Counted from the first letter of the stretch, positions 47,492-59,516 are shown. The stretch is DNA of 64,000 nt from Gyromitra esculenta (GCA_038503075.1 JBCAML010000014.1:682001-746000), one strand, 5' to 3'. Notes: generated by a model from the sequence alone, not told the origin. Translations and numbers: made by a program.

Positions 47492-50309
47492 TTGGACTGT
47501 TTCGCAAGTGTAGGTTTGGTTTGATTGCTTGAGTTTTTTCTCACTGGATATTAGGCTTGGTTATGGGCACATACAGCGCTAGTATATTTATAGTAGAACA
47601 TAAGAATTAAAACTTACCCACATCTAGGCAGCTTACTAGGACTACATTGGCATCTCGAATACTATAGATGCCGCATCTTTGAACCTCTCTGGCCATTTGA
47701 ACTCGTCACTATATGGATCCTTGATTGTTTCATGATGTCTCTGCAGCCGCGGACCAGCTAATTAGTTGCACTTGGCCAAGCGCCCGGCGCCCCGGCAGTG
47801 AACAATGCAATCAGAGTCCTATATATGTATGTACTGTGGCGCAGAAATACCAAGTTTTTTACCCACGGAAGACGGCTTTTGTGCAGCTGCGTAGCTCGAT
47901 GTAACTTTCATCTCACTTCTCTGCTCCTTCTACGAATAGTGCTAGAACCACTGAAAGGTACCGGAGTTTGGTAGTTGATCACCGGGTAAAGCCGACAAAT
48001 CACCCTCATTGGAAACTTCAGTGAAAGCGGCAATTTTAAAATTGCTTCTTATAAAGCTGTTGAACAGGTTTGTGGTTTGTTAGAAGAAAGTTGACAGTAA
48101 AATCAATTTGTTGGGTGGCGAGGCATCGTTCTTTCCAAGATTGCTGCTTTCTAAGCTCCTTATTTAGAAATCGGCAACGGATAGATATATCGGTCCTTCT
48201 TACATGGTTGGCTGGGCTCATACCTTAAAGGACTGGGTTTTAAGTGCGAAACCTTGACCCCCAAAAAAAGAAAACACGAATGACAGCCAATTCAGCAGCC
48301 AAAAAGGGCTAAAATCACCGATTCACCAGTTCAAAATGCTATCACAGCAACTAAGTTACCTCCTATTCGAATATTAATCATATAGGTAACCTCTAGGAAA
48401 CTTGTAAAAAATTTTAGCTACCCTGATCATGATCATGAGAAAGCTCTAGTGGGACAAACGGCTGAATTTCGGTCATATACCGGTAACTTTCACGACACCC
48501 CGCGTCATTTGCATTAAGACAGGGTATAGAGTAGGCCAGTTAATCGGATCAGGGATGCGAAGATGGTACAGGTCTCACACAACTCATATAGCGATATGAT
48601 CATATAACGGATATCTCCGGTTCTCCATCTAGCTTCACACCAGCTGCCCAAATACCAGTGCCGAGGACGTGACAGAAGGGCGATAAATTGCGATAAATTG
48701 GAAAAATCAAGTTTTTTATGAAACTTGTCGATCGAAAACTAGTGAGCAGAGAGCCTAGCGTGTTGACATGTCAAGGCGTGGAATGTTGTGAGGGTCTATT
48801 AGAACCCGATCGAGCGAAAATCCAAAAATGCCGACGAAAGCAAAACTAAAACCAAGAGACAAGAGCCTAGTTTCAGTCTTCGTATTTATTTCCAGCTTTA
48901 TCGCGGGATGAAGTATCATTGGAGTGAGTGCCGCCCCGACGTTTCCATGGCACGAAATCGACGATTGCGGTTGATCTAGACTTGACAGTTTGCAACCTCT
49001 CAATTCTCAACTGACACATTTTCCAGTAGTTTCTCAAAGCATGAATACGAGCGGGAATGAAATATGATATGTAGTAACGTTATAACGGCTATAGCGAAGC
49101 GCCAAGGTTCCGAGTGTTAATTCATGATCGGCGGTGAAGAGCTTTTCACGACTCAAATCGATCCATCACGCAATAATTCGCCCCCTGAGTGATCAGGCAC
49201 CAGTTAACGAGAAAATTACAGCTAAATTAGTGGCGTTGTCCAGGTGGTGGTGGGGAAATGGATATGATTTACCGCCTGTTTTGACAGAGGCACATGTATT
49301 GCATGGTACACTTCACCCCCCTGTTCGTGGCATATGCTACTAGGTGGAAGATAAACGTAGCCTCCCTATCGTACAGGTACGCGCAGTGGTAGCCAGCTCT
49401 AAGCTACCATCAGTGGTGCTCATATTGGGCTCAACCTATCCAACTCACCCAGACTTGTTCTCATTATCTTTCCAGACTCTCTACAGCAGCGGCCATGAGT
49501 GACTGCCTTTTTTATTTCCTCAAACAATTCTACCTTCTAGGTATGTCTCCGCTCGCCCTCACTTGTACCTCGTGTTTGCTACCTTTTCAAAGAAAAAAAG
49601 CATCGGAGCCCTTAGCCACGTCCGCGTATACGGAGTTCAAATCGGGACCTCTGCACTCAGCTACAGTAAAGTTAAGGGTTCCCACAGTTCGCACATCGGA
49701 GGTGATCGCAGTTCTTACATTCGCCTGTCGTAATGTAAGATTGGTTTGTACAATTACAACAAGTCTAGACTGAGTTTGATTTAGGAGCTCTAGCCCATAG
49801 AGGGGTCGAGACAGCCGGTCGAGATTCTGAAGAAGGGTCGGAAGGCATCGGCACCAAGATCTGGATTGGAAAAAATAAGGGCCCGTCTACAACACTTAAA
49901 TTCACCCTTAACTGGGTGAGAAAAGACGTAGGGAATGGAAGACTACTTATAGGACCTTAAAGCGTTTATGCTTTCAAAAAATAACCCCCCCCATTGTTTA
50001 ACACGATTACAGTTAACTTGAAACAACTCTTCAGTAGTATAGCTATAGAGTTCAATCAATATAAGAACATAAATATAATGGTATCCTCAAGTATATATTA
50101 CGTGAAGCATTGGTCAAATTAATTCGTGATTACACATACGTACCGGGTGGAGCTCCTCGCGCACATTTAGTTATAAACATAGGCTTGCAGTAAAGTTCTT
50201 TGTTCAATTGTCAAGCCCCTCAGAATCGATTGCGATCCGGGCCTTAGGGAGTCAAAAAAAGGTCATAGCGCTTAGAATATAGATCAATGATTGTCTTGGG
50301 TATATAATA

Positions 50310-50415
50310 GAGACTTTGCGGAAATAGATCCAGCTCCGATTTCAAGCAATTTGATTGGTGCAGATCAGCTTCTAGTTGGTCAGAAATCAGGGCTGGTTCA
50401 AAAGCGCAAAGTCTC
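50310..50415. mobile_element. 106-bp MITE, family 2 copy B, TA-flanked
   Basis: Ends GAGACTTTGCGG and CGCAAAGTCTC between TA dinucleotides. The body is the reverse complement of copy A (for example TTGATTGGTGCAGATCAGCT). Same length as copy A. Confidence 0.85.
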
Positions 50416-50827
50416 TAATCTTGGAGTACGCGGAGCACAAATCTCTCAAGTTTTCGGCTTCATGTCATATCACTCGTTTATTTCGTACGCCCTGTGTTGG
50501 AGTTTTAGGCCACGGTCGAGTATTATTTGAGCTTAGGATGCCGAGCAAGATGCAAACAAAGCAGGCACTATATATACAAAAGATTGACCAATAGAAAGCT
50601 CCCAGAACCCGGATCTTCCAAAGTCCGCCTGGCTATCAAAGATCTACAGGGGGAGCCCTGAGTACTATTAGGGCGCATCAATACATGTAGTTTCAACACC
50701 CTACGCAGAGGTTTATACACCTTTTTATGAGGGAAAAGCTCAAACTTAGCGAAACTGATTCTACTATAAGAGAATACAAGATAGCGTAGCTTTTTTGCGG
50801 GATGTGGAATGGACTCAAGCACTCGAT

Positions 50828-50837
50828 GGGGTTAGGG
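50828..50837 (+). promoter_or_regulatory. Telobox-like GGGGTTAGGG upstream of UTP18
   Basis: Lies 103-112 bp upstream of the UTP18 ATG, nearly the same distance as the SGD1 box from its start. Inferred only. Confidence 0.3.
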
Positions 50838-50939
50838 CTGTTGCGACGCAAATAGGCTTAGCGTGGGTTGGGGCTTAAAAATCTAAAACCCAATTTTTTT
50901 GAGAATACCACCAACATCAACAATCCCACACAACTCACA

Positions 50940-52937
50940 ATGGCGAAGAAATCGCGCAGCACAGCTGTTACACCTGTACTAGAGCGCCCCACATCTAATA
51001 ATTTGAAAGAAAAGAAGAGCCACAGAAAAGCGACGAAGCGCAAAGAGGATCGTACACCAATCGCCGCAGACGATGATGAACTAGAACTTGAAAAATTAGT
51101 TTTTGGGGACCTTTCAGGATTTAAGGAGAGCTTGAGACAAAATGGAGATGAAGAAGAATTTTTGTCTACGGCGAGTGACGACAAATCAGATATTGCAAGC
51201 GGGGAGCAAGAAGAAGCTGGCTTGGGCGGAGACCTGACAGCGCTTCATGACGACGAGGTGAGTGCAAAATCATGAGATTTCAATTTCACAGCCAGATAAC
51301 TAAGATATTCCCTAGTTATTCTTTACGGATGCTGGTCCTAGCAATGCTGAATCCGCCCTCATTCCCCACGAAGACTCGCCGGCTGCTGAGCTCGCTAGAG
51401 ACAACTATCTAGCACCTGCGTGGGAGGATAGCGACGATGAACGCCTGACAGTTTCCCTCACATCCTACAGTCAGCGGCGTAAGTTGCGAGATACAGAGAT
51501 GGACGACATTATTAGTGGCACGGATTATTCTAGGCGGCTACGCCAGCAGTAAGATACTCGGTCTTTATTTCGCGGGTGCTGTTCGATTTATTTACACATT
51601 CTGCTCGTACAGGTTCGAGCGTGTATATCCCGTACCAGACTGGGCACTTCCACCTAAAGAAGAGTCAGAGCGGAAACGTCGAAGACGGAATTCGGAATCT
51701 AATTCTGAATCTTCAGATTCAGAAATGGATCTCGACGACGACCGAGTTTCTGCGCCACCACTTTCTGAACTCCTTCAAAGCAATCAGGGTTGGTCGAAGA
51801 CCAATGATAAAACATCAAGCGCAAAGCTGCGTCCTGAGGTTCTCAATATAGCGAGGTTAATAGATGCCAATAAAACTGGCGGCAGTCTGGTAGGCTTCTT
51901 TGCCCCTCAGGGAAGCGTGACAAATAACTTACGAACAAACCTCCTCATAGTCCGGCATCAACGCACTATCTTTCCACCCCTCACATCCCCTTCTCCTCTC
52001 CTCCGGTCTCGACAGCACCATCCGTCTTCACCATATCGATGGCAAAGTCAACCCCCCCGCCACATCCCTTCATCTCCGCCGTACACCCATAAATACTGCT
52101 CTTTTCCATTCCGATGGCAAACGAGTATTTGCCGCCGGCCGACGACGCTACTTTCATATATGGGACTTAGAATCCGGTGCTGTAGAAAAAATCACCCGAA
52201 TCTATGGTCACCAAGAAGAACAGAAGTCTATGGAAAATTTTAAGCTCTCACCAGATGGTAAATGGATGGGAATTATAGGGTCTAAGGGGACTGTCAATAT
52301 CCTCGATGCGATGACTAGCCAGTGGGTTGCTGCTGCAAAAGTGGAGGGCAAAGTACAAGATATTAGTTGGTGGCATGATGGGTCTGGTCTTACGATCGCG
52401 AATAAGGGGGGTGAATTGTGGGAATACGATGTTCCAAAAAGGTCTTTTAAAGGGAGGTGGAGAGATGAAGGTGGATTCGCGACAACCGTTATTGCGAACG
52501 GTGGGAGTAGGTGGATTGCGGTCGGAAGCCAAAGTGGGATTGTTAATATCTACGATCGTAGAATTTCTTTTGGGGTGGGAGTGGGGTCGGTGGGGACTGC
52601 AGAGGATCCAAAACCAGTTAAGACTTTGGAACAATTGGTTACAGCAATTAGTGTGCTGGCTTTCTCACCAGACTATCAGATTCTCTGTATGGCGAGCCGG
52701 GGGAAGAAGGATGCATTAAGAATGAGTAAATATTTCTTTCCTCACATGGGAGCACGAGATGACCTGCTAACGCAGGCTATAGTACATTTGCCTAGCTGCA
52801 CAGTGTACAAGAACTGGCCGACATCAAAAACACCTCTGGGGAAGGTCACGATAGTCGCTTGGGCTGGGAAAGAAGTGGGGATGGTAGCTGTCGGGAATGA
52901 AGCGGGGAACATTCGGCTCTTTGAGATAAAGGGTTAG
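50940..52937 (+). CDS. UTP18: U3 snoRNP-associated WD40 protein UTP18, five exons
   Basis: Exons: 50940-51257, 51316-51548, 51613-51889, 51951-52725, 52783-52937, giving 585 residues. UTP18 is a UtpB component of the small-subunit processome, needed for 18S rRNA processing, and recruits Mtr4 through an N-terminal motif. Visible family text: ELEKLVFGDLSGFKESL, then LFFTDAGPS, APAWEDSDDERLTVSL, TDYSRRLRQQFERVYPVPDWA, and a WD40 propeller with SGINALSFHPSHPLLLSSGLDSTIRLHHIDG, FAAGRRRYFHIWDLESG, ENFKLSPDGKWMGI, SQSGIVNIYDR and VHLPSCTVY-like IHLPSCTVYKNWPT near the end. Intron 3 is required because it moves the frame into the first WD repeat. Intron 4 (57 nt) has no stop and would be in frame if retained. 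Confidence 0.93.
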
Positions 52938-53487
52938 GGTTGCTTTATATTTGTAGTTTCTTAATCATATATTGTCGCGCAGCGCCAGTAGATCATGATC
53001 CCAAAGCAGTGTCGGCGGTTCTTTTCGATCGATCCGAGAACGATAGACAGAAATCTAATGAGATTTCTCCGAGAACTGAGGGCGGGGTTTTGACAGTGAT
53101 CTCTTGTGACCTATCGATACGGTCCTAAAGGGGAACCAATTGGCGAAACCCGGCAGTCGGCATACATTAACTAGCTAGCACATAATACAGCGTACGACAA
53201 AAAGATCGAGAAACCAGGGCCTACTGACAGGGCGCTGTGGCCAATCCAACTGCTAGAATCATCCTCCAGTAACAGCCCCGAACCCCAAGTCTCACGTTTC
53301 TCGATCTTTTTGCTATACGCTGTACAGGTATTTTTCAACCGCCAACATAATTCTCTGAGATGGCACCGCTTTTGTATCAACCTAATACAACTATAAGAAG
53401 CAGCTTCATTCTCTATTATTTAAGCAGGCATCAAAAACGTCGTATACACAAAAGTCAAAGCAATTCCACACTCCAAATACATACAAA
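52938..53487. other. Intergenic, holds a family-1 MITE in the upstream region of an orphan gene
   Basis: A GGGTTAGGGTT sequence overlaps the UTP18 stop (52931-52941). The 135-bp element occupies 53188-53322. The remainder is upstream sequence of the orphan gene, with a TATTTAAG box near 53418. Confidence 0.5.
53188..53322. mobile_element. 135-bp MITE, family 1 copy B, TA-flanked, Tc1/mariner-like
   Basis: Ends CAGCGTACGACAAAAAGATC and complement finishing TTTTTGCTATACGCTG, flanked by TA at 53186-53187 and 53323-53324. The body matches copy A but lacks about 18 internal bases. It ends 165 bp before the orphan-gene ATG. Confidence 0.88.
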
Positions 53488-53871
53488 ATGGACTCTAGCA
53501 GCATATTTTCTCAGCTTATCGAATCCGTCAAAGACTATCAAGGCAAAATCTCCCAGGCAAAGAATAATCTCGAAACCATTCGAATCTCCTTCTACGAAGG
53601 CACAAAGCCCGGGCTCCAGAAGCTTGACCAATACACCCAAGACCTCAAACTCGCCCAGATGCTGTATACGGCGGCTTCAAAGTCTGAGGTTGCGGGATAT
53701 CGGATTCTCGTTGATGCCGCTTTGTCCCAGGTGGCACGGGTTCAGGGCGTGCTTGCTGAGCAGCAAATCTCATATCGGATATGTAAAACTGAGCAGGATG
53801 ACAACATCGAGAAGTGGGGGCTGGAGATTGGAAAGATCAATAAACAGCTCTCGGTTCTCCAGGATTTCTGA
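53488..53871 (+). CDS. Orphan small helical protein, intact copy of a two-member family
   Basis: A 127-residue single-exon protein starting MDSSSIFSQLIESVKDYQGK. I do not recognise it. It looks all-helical with heptad-like spacing (for example LIESVKDYQGKISQAKNNLETI and WGLEIGKINKQLSVLQDF) and has no signal peptide or membrane helix. One Cys sits in RICKTEQDDN, a stretch also kept in the pseudogene copy at 47122-47491, which supports past selection on the protein. A TATTTAAG box lies about 70 bp upstream of the ATG, and the start context is ATACAAAATGG. A MITE ends 165 bp upstream. Likely lineage-restricted; could belong to a fungal family of NWD- or STAND-associated helical domains, but nothing here proves that. 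Confidence 0.72.
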   Translation: MDSSSIFSQLIESVKDYQGKISQAKNNLETIRISFYEGTKPGLQKLDQYTQDLKLAQMLYTAASKSEVAGYRILVDAALSQVARVQGVLAEQQISYRICKTEQDDNIEKWGLEIGKINKQLSVLQDF

Positions 53872-54590
53872 TTTGGGGGTGTGATGGTATTGGGTCCTCT
53901 GCAAGAAAAGGGATGGAAACGAGACCAAGCGTGGTCACATTCTTTTTTCTTTTCTTTTTTCGCGCCTTATTTGCTCTTAGTTTGTTTCTATAACCTTGTT
54001 TAGTTAATTTCGATTATTTAGTATTAGCCAATGGATGTAAGCTTTTTCATGTACTAAACAGGGCGCATCTTGAATTTTTAGCGACGCCTTCGTGGGCTTT
54101 CTGTGCTTGATTTCGATAATAAACTGTCGTTCTCGTTTATGTTTCAACTAGACAATTCTTATTATTGCCAAGCGAGAATTTACTCCCACCCCCTAAATTA
54201 AAAACAAATAATACATGTAGCAAGTTGCTAAGTGACCCTAACACTTTGACATTGGCGGTAGCAATGAATTTCAGTAGAGAGCTAGAAATTAAATACGAAT
54301 TCTTTAGGAGAATAAAATATAAGGATTAAAATTGTTCTTAAAATCTTGCTGAAGGCTAATTATGTCAGAGTTTAGTGGTAAGCTCCCCCATTCTGCAAAG
54401 AAAGCTAGGCAGAGGCTTTACAGACGTTTATCGATAGTCTTGGCCGGGTAACTGTGTTGCACGAGGTTTGGCGCAGCTTCAAGCTCCCCCACCAACACCA
54501 ACACCCAGGTATTCGCTCCATCTCCACGCTTATCTTCTCGCATTCCATCATTTCGGTTTTTGACTTTAGTATCTCCATCCTACCTATATC
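53872..54590. other. Intergenic between the orphan gene and PRE8
   Basis: AT-rich, with one CCCTAAC (54235-54241) about 350 bp upstream of PRE8. No ORF of note. Confidence 0.4.
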
Positions 54591-55766
54591 ATGGCTGATA
54601 GATATTCTTTCTCTCTTACCACCTTCTCTCCAAGGTATTAAGCCCCACCTTCTATCTGATTTGGTATGCTCAGCTGACAAGATTTGGATTCGCCTTATAG
54701 TGGTAAACTCGTTCAGATCGGTACGTTTTCGAAACTTCTGAGGTGAATTTGAACGGAATAAATGCTTGTGGTTTTGGAAACACAGGGAAAGCTATTTGAT
54801 GGATAGAAACGGATGGAGTACGATACAGGATCGAAGGCTGATCCTGTGGCCTACTCCTAGAATATGCTCTTAACGCCGTAAATCAAGGTGTTACTGCTCT
54901 GGGGATTAAAGGTTACTACTTCCCATACCAGATTGATTAGCAAAACCTAACATAGTCTCCAGCAACCAATGGCGTTGTCCTGGCTACCGAGAAGAAGTCC
55001 TCAACCCCGCTCATGAATTCATCATCTCTCGAGAAAATATCCCGCATAACTCCCAACATTGGAATGATCTACTCTGGCATGGGTCCCGATTATCGAGTCT
55101 TGACCGATAAAGCCAGGAAGGTCTCGCACACGGACTATAAGCGCATCTACAACGAATACCCTCCCACCAGGATACTTGTGCAGGATGTTGCGAAAGTTAT
55201 GCAAGAGGCTACTCAGAGTGGTGGTGTGAGACCATTTGGAGTCAGCTTGCTTGTTGCAGGATGGGATGATAAACCAGCTGGCACAGGTCAAGGGGGACCA
55301 GCGTTATACCAGGTAGGTCATAATTTCATTTCTGGCTCGGAGCTCGAAAAAAAGCTCGGAAGAAAGCTAATATGGCTCAATATATAGGTCGACCCTTCTG
55401 GCTCGTACTTCCCTTGGAAAGCGACTGCTATAGGAAAAAGCGCGACGTCTGCGAAGACCTTTCTCGAGAAGCGTTATGCAGAGGGTCTAGAGCTAGAAGA
55501 TGCCATCCATATTGCGCTTTTGACACTGAAAGAAACGGTAAGCACGGCATGGGTTTTGGCGAATCATAGACACTTAGTTCGAGAAACAGTTACTAACCTA
55601 TACCTGATAGATCGAGGGTGAAATGTCTGGTGATACTGTAGAGATTGGGATTGTAGGTCCTCCAGCGGATCATCTTCTAGGGTATGAAGGTGTCGCACAT
55701 GCGCAGGGACCACGGTTCAGGAAGCTGAGCCCACAGGAGATTGAGGATTACTTGACAAACTTGTAG
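54591..55766 (+). CDS. PRE8: 20S proteasome subunit alpha 2, six exons including a 20-nt microexon
   Basis: Exons: 54591-54634, 54701-54720, 54861-54911, 54963-55312, 55388-55537, 55611-55766, giving 256 residues. It forms part of the alpha ring that gates the proteasome. The alpha-subunit signature [18 protein letters not shown], then [13 protein letters not shown], is split over the first three exons; exon 2 has only 20 nt and encodes most of SGKLVQI. Later text: [85 protein letters not shown]. These match alpha 2 (Pre8/PSMA2) rather than other alphas. All introns are GT-AG; intron 3 has a weak GTTACT donor. The length is normal for the family. Confidence 0.95.
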
Positions 55767-56802
55767 AGCGTATGGGCGTAATTCGCATATACATTTGATG
55801 TCTACATAGAAAAAAATGCTGCCAGTAGAGAACCCATGTCTATTCTAAGGGGATTATCATCAATATCCATTTGGGATAAAATTGTGAATGATTGTATTTC
55901 AATTAGGTTTCATCTCATAACTAATGAATTTTACGTTTAACCCAGTAGCTGGATTTCTTATACAGCCGAAAGGAGCAGAGGAAGAAATAAAAGAAGAGAG
56001 AAGAGAGAAAGAGAGAAAGGAGGTCACAGAAACGAAGACAACTTAGAAAAGACATAGTAACATCCCTATGATCATTGACCTCAGGTCTACCTCCAAAGTA
56101 TCCCAACCCCGCATTTCTCTTAGCTGCCTGTCAATTTGTCCTATTGCCACTTTAGACTCAAGAACTACCACAGGAGGCGGTTGATTGGTTCTGCATCCGC
56201 GAGTGTATCTCGAGAACGTTCGTCGTTGAAGACAGTGAGACCGAGTAAACCCATGCAAAATATTTGACCGATAGAGAATATTGCCACGATAATTCCCTGG
56301 TTATCTCATCCGATTAGCTTTGGAATTTACGACAAATATGTGAAGGTTGTTTGAGGTGCGAGAAGACATACGCTAAAGATCGCCATTTTCAATTCGATTC
56401 GATACTGGTTTACTATATCTTTGGGGTCATCGGTCGTTTATTAGCACGACTACGAAAAGAGGAACTGTGGGAACCCAGAGAAAACCGTCACTAAAGTTTT
56501 TTTTTAGCAAGGTTCAATTTTAAATGCTGAGGGTTACCGATACCCATTAATAAAATTAGACCAATGAACACCTAGCACGACTTCAATGACTCTGTTGAGA
56601 TTGAGAGTGATAATTCATGATCGTTGGCCTGTAGCAGGCTCTCTACTTTCACTGATACTCTTACGAGATGGAATGCCACTCAAGATCAAAAATACTTTGC
56701 TCTAGAAAGCTGCGCCCTAAATTCCAAACTTTTATTCTATTTACAAAAAAATCATAAGCTCATTTCTCGTCCAGCCCATAAGTACAACCCGTATACATTT
56801 CG
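55767..56802. other. Intergenic between convergent PRE8 and TSR1
   Basis: Contains a GA-rich tract (55974-56024), probably on the 3' side of PRE8. No gene motif or RNA gene seen. Confidence 0.4.
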
Positions 56803-59516
56803 CTATCCACGAAACTCTTGCGAGCCTCGTGGGAATACTCGTTTGTAAAGACCTGTCGCTCGTTAGGATACCATATAAAACGATTGGGGAATTGGAGCAG
56901 AGTTTACTTATTGCCACAGCATCTTGTGGATTAATCTTCCCGTCGAACGTAGCCTTGAAGTAGCCATGTGTACCCAGAGATTCCTTAATGAATCCACTAC
57001 GCCAGCAGGAAATATATGATCAGAAAGCCAATTTCTACAACCAACAACAATAGACAGGATAGGAATCAAATACCTTCGTCCTCTCTTTGTAAATAGCGGG
57101 ATCGCTTTAAACCATGCCACATCTTCAGCATTAAAGAACATATACCGCACCGTCACCAACTTCTTATGAATCTTGAATGGATGACTCGTGAGCACAACCC
57201 TCTTCGCCACAACTCTACTTTGGTCCACATTCAAAAAGCTCCCCATTCCCACCAAATCCAATCCGCCAAGGTCGTTTCTCTTCCAGAATACCGCAGGTAC
57301 ATTTCCCCACATTACCGGGCCTACAACCGTCGCTACACTTGTCCGACCAGGCACCAGGTACCGCTCGAACTTCGCCACATTGTTCTTTCCCGTCCCTCCT
57401 GCTTGTGAGAAAAGCGGGTTAATGGTGAGGCGGCGAGGGCCAACTTGCACTATTAGTTCATCTTTCGCCTTAATTGGCTCACCAGCATACTCGCCGCTGG
57501 GGGTCAACGAGAAGTTGATAACAGCCTGCTTATGCTCATGTCTCAGCAGCCCATACAACGTCACCAACTTGCCCGCCTGATACTCCTCCAAAATCTCCTT
57601 CGGCGCAGCCCTCAGGTAAACCAACACCCTCGTCCCCGGCGCCACACCACCCACCAACGCCTCGGAAACAACTTTATTCTTCAGCGCCTTGTAATTCTCA
57701 ATCCGCGCAAGCCGGTCCCAATTCTCGGGCTGAAACGGAGCATCCTCCGACGTCTCCCACTTACTGCTCCGCAGCGACTTCAGCCCGCGATACCGCGCGA
57801 GCCTCTCCCGCGCCGTCACATTCGGATGCAGTTCGATCTCGTCGGGGAACTCCCGATCTTCATCAGCATCGCCATACCTGTTCTCTCTAAACGCTGCGAT
57901 CTCAACCGCTTCCTGATCCGGCGAGCGGTCGAGGAACATCTCGGATTTACCATCGTCGCCGAACTCGGTCATTACTTCTGTCATTGCGGGGCCTGCGAGC
58001 CCTTCGATTCCGTCTTCTGGTTGTGCAGCGGCTTCTTCTGCTTCTTCGTCGAGCGCCATATCGATGTCGGAGTCTTCGAGGTCCGAAGCGTCGGAGTCTT
58101 CGTCGAGGATCCATGCGGCTTGGTAGGATGATGTGCCTTTTGGGAGACGGACGGGCTTCTCGTAGGGTATGTTGATGGTGTCTATGTCGTCGTCGAAGTA
58201 GTGGTGGTCGTCGAGGAGGACGCCGCGCCGGGATTCGGTCATGGTTGTGCCGGCTTCTGAGACAGCGGAGGAGATGTCGGGCATTGAGCCTTCGAGGGCA
58301 AGGTCGAGGAGGGGTTCCTGTGCGGTGGTGGGGACTGCGAGGGTGAGGGGTGAGTCGACAGCCATTGCATCGGTTTCGGTGTGGGGTTTCGAGGCGGAGG
58401 ATGTGGGGTATTCGCAGATCTAAGGGGAGGTGTTAGTGGGTTGAAATGAGAAGAGGGAGGGAGGGAGGGAAGGGTGAACCTTCTCGATTTGGAAGTCTCC
58501 GTGGCCTTGGATATGGACTAGACGGTCTACGTTTAAGCCTTTCCCTCGTACAACTCCGCCAATTGCGAGGCCCTCTTCCTCGCTCCATCGGACGTCGTCT
58601 GCAAGTAAATAGCTTCTTGCATCCCTCCAGTGAACACCCTTCGGTGTCTGAGTACATAGTGAGCGAATCACATTGCTTGATTCTTGGGCTGATGATATAT
58701 CATTGACCTTTATCGTTGTGGGGTAAAAATGCGAGATGAAGCTGAGCAGCGATTTCTTGATTTCAGGTTTTCTTTTAGGCTGGTCGAGGGTCCCCATGTG
58801 CTGAACTACAGTAATGGTATTAGAGATGCCCTGCGCCTCAATGCTGCGAATAATTTGCTCTCCAGCATAGTCGACTTCTTGGTTCGCGGAGAGAACAAGG
58901 ATTACAAAATCAGCGATTTTGCAGGCGTCGAGGATAGATAGAAGGTCCCGTTTCAGAGTGATCCACTGGATCTTCTGCTTGAATCTCTCCACTCTACATT
59001 CCAGATAAGCCCCCAAACCTCACATCACAGAGGGGGGGACATACCCAGTAACAACGCTTCCAACCTTCGGTATTTCACCCTCGAGCTCCAGGCTACTTTT
59101 CAGCTCCCGTACCACGGCAGCAGCATCGCCGTCTTCGCAGAGTGGCACAACGGCCACGATCCTCGGCGCACCTTTCCGCCCGTCAAACACGCGGGTTTCT
59201 TTCACAAGGTCTTTGTGTTTGTTGCTTTGGAGCTGGCGCGCTTTGTTGCGACGGTCGAGTTTCGACATCATTTGCTGGTGGGGGGATTTCCGGGCATTGT
59301 CTGTGGGATCCTCGACTTTGCCTAGAGGTAGCAATGCCCCACGTCAGTATACCGTTTTCGCTGGGAATTGGGTATGGGGGGGTTTTCTTGTACAGGAGGG
59401 GGGAATCAAGCACCCTTGTTTTTGGTCCTGAGAGATGATTTAGTCGCATGTCGCGATTTAAACGCTTTGTTGGACGCCTTGACAGTGGGTCGGTGGTGGT
59501 GCACCGCGGAAACCAT
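56803..59516 (-). CDS. TSR1: Ribosome biogenesis GTPase-like protein TSR1, six exons
   Basis: Exons (minus): 59414-59516, 59047-59320, 58480-58993, 57074-58419, 56908-56996, 56803-56852, giving 791 residues. Tsr1 is a late pre-40S factor related to Bms1 that blocks early joining of translation factors. The N-terminus reads [21 protein letters not shown], then [22 protein letters not shown] catalytically dead GTPase-like part follows ([30 protein letters not shown]) with an AARP2CN-type segment (YLLADDVRW). The C-terminal conserved domain has [70 protein letters not shown], then [39 protein letters not shown]. The last two exons are only 89 and 50 nt. Intron 3 has an unusual GTTCAC donor. Confidence 0.94.

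Larger units (their letters stand above)
47492..50939. other. Intergenic, 3.4 kb, with one family-2 MITE
   Basis: Contains the 106-bp element copy B, one ATATCACTCG (50468) and a telobox just before UTP18. All ORFs are short and without motifs. No RNA gene recognised. Confidence 0.45.
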
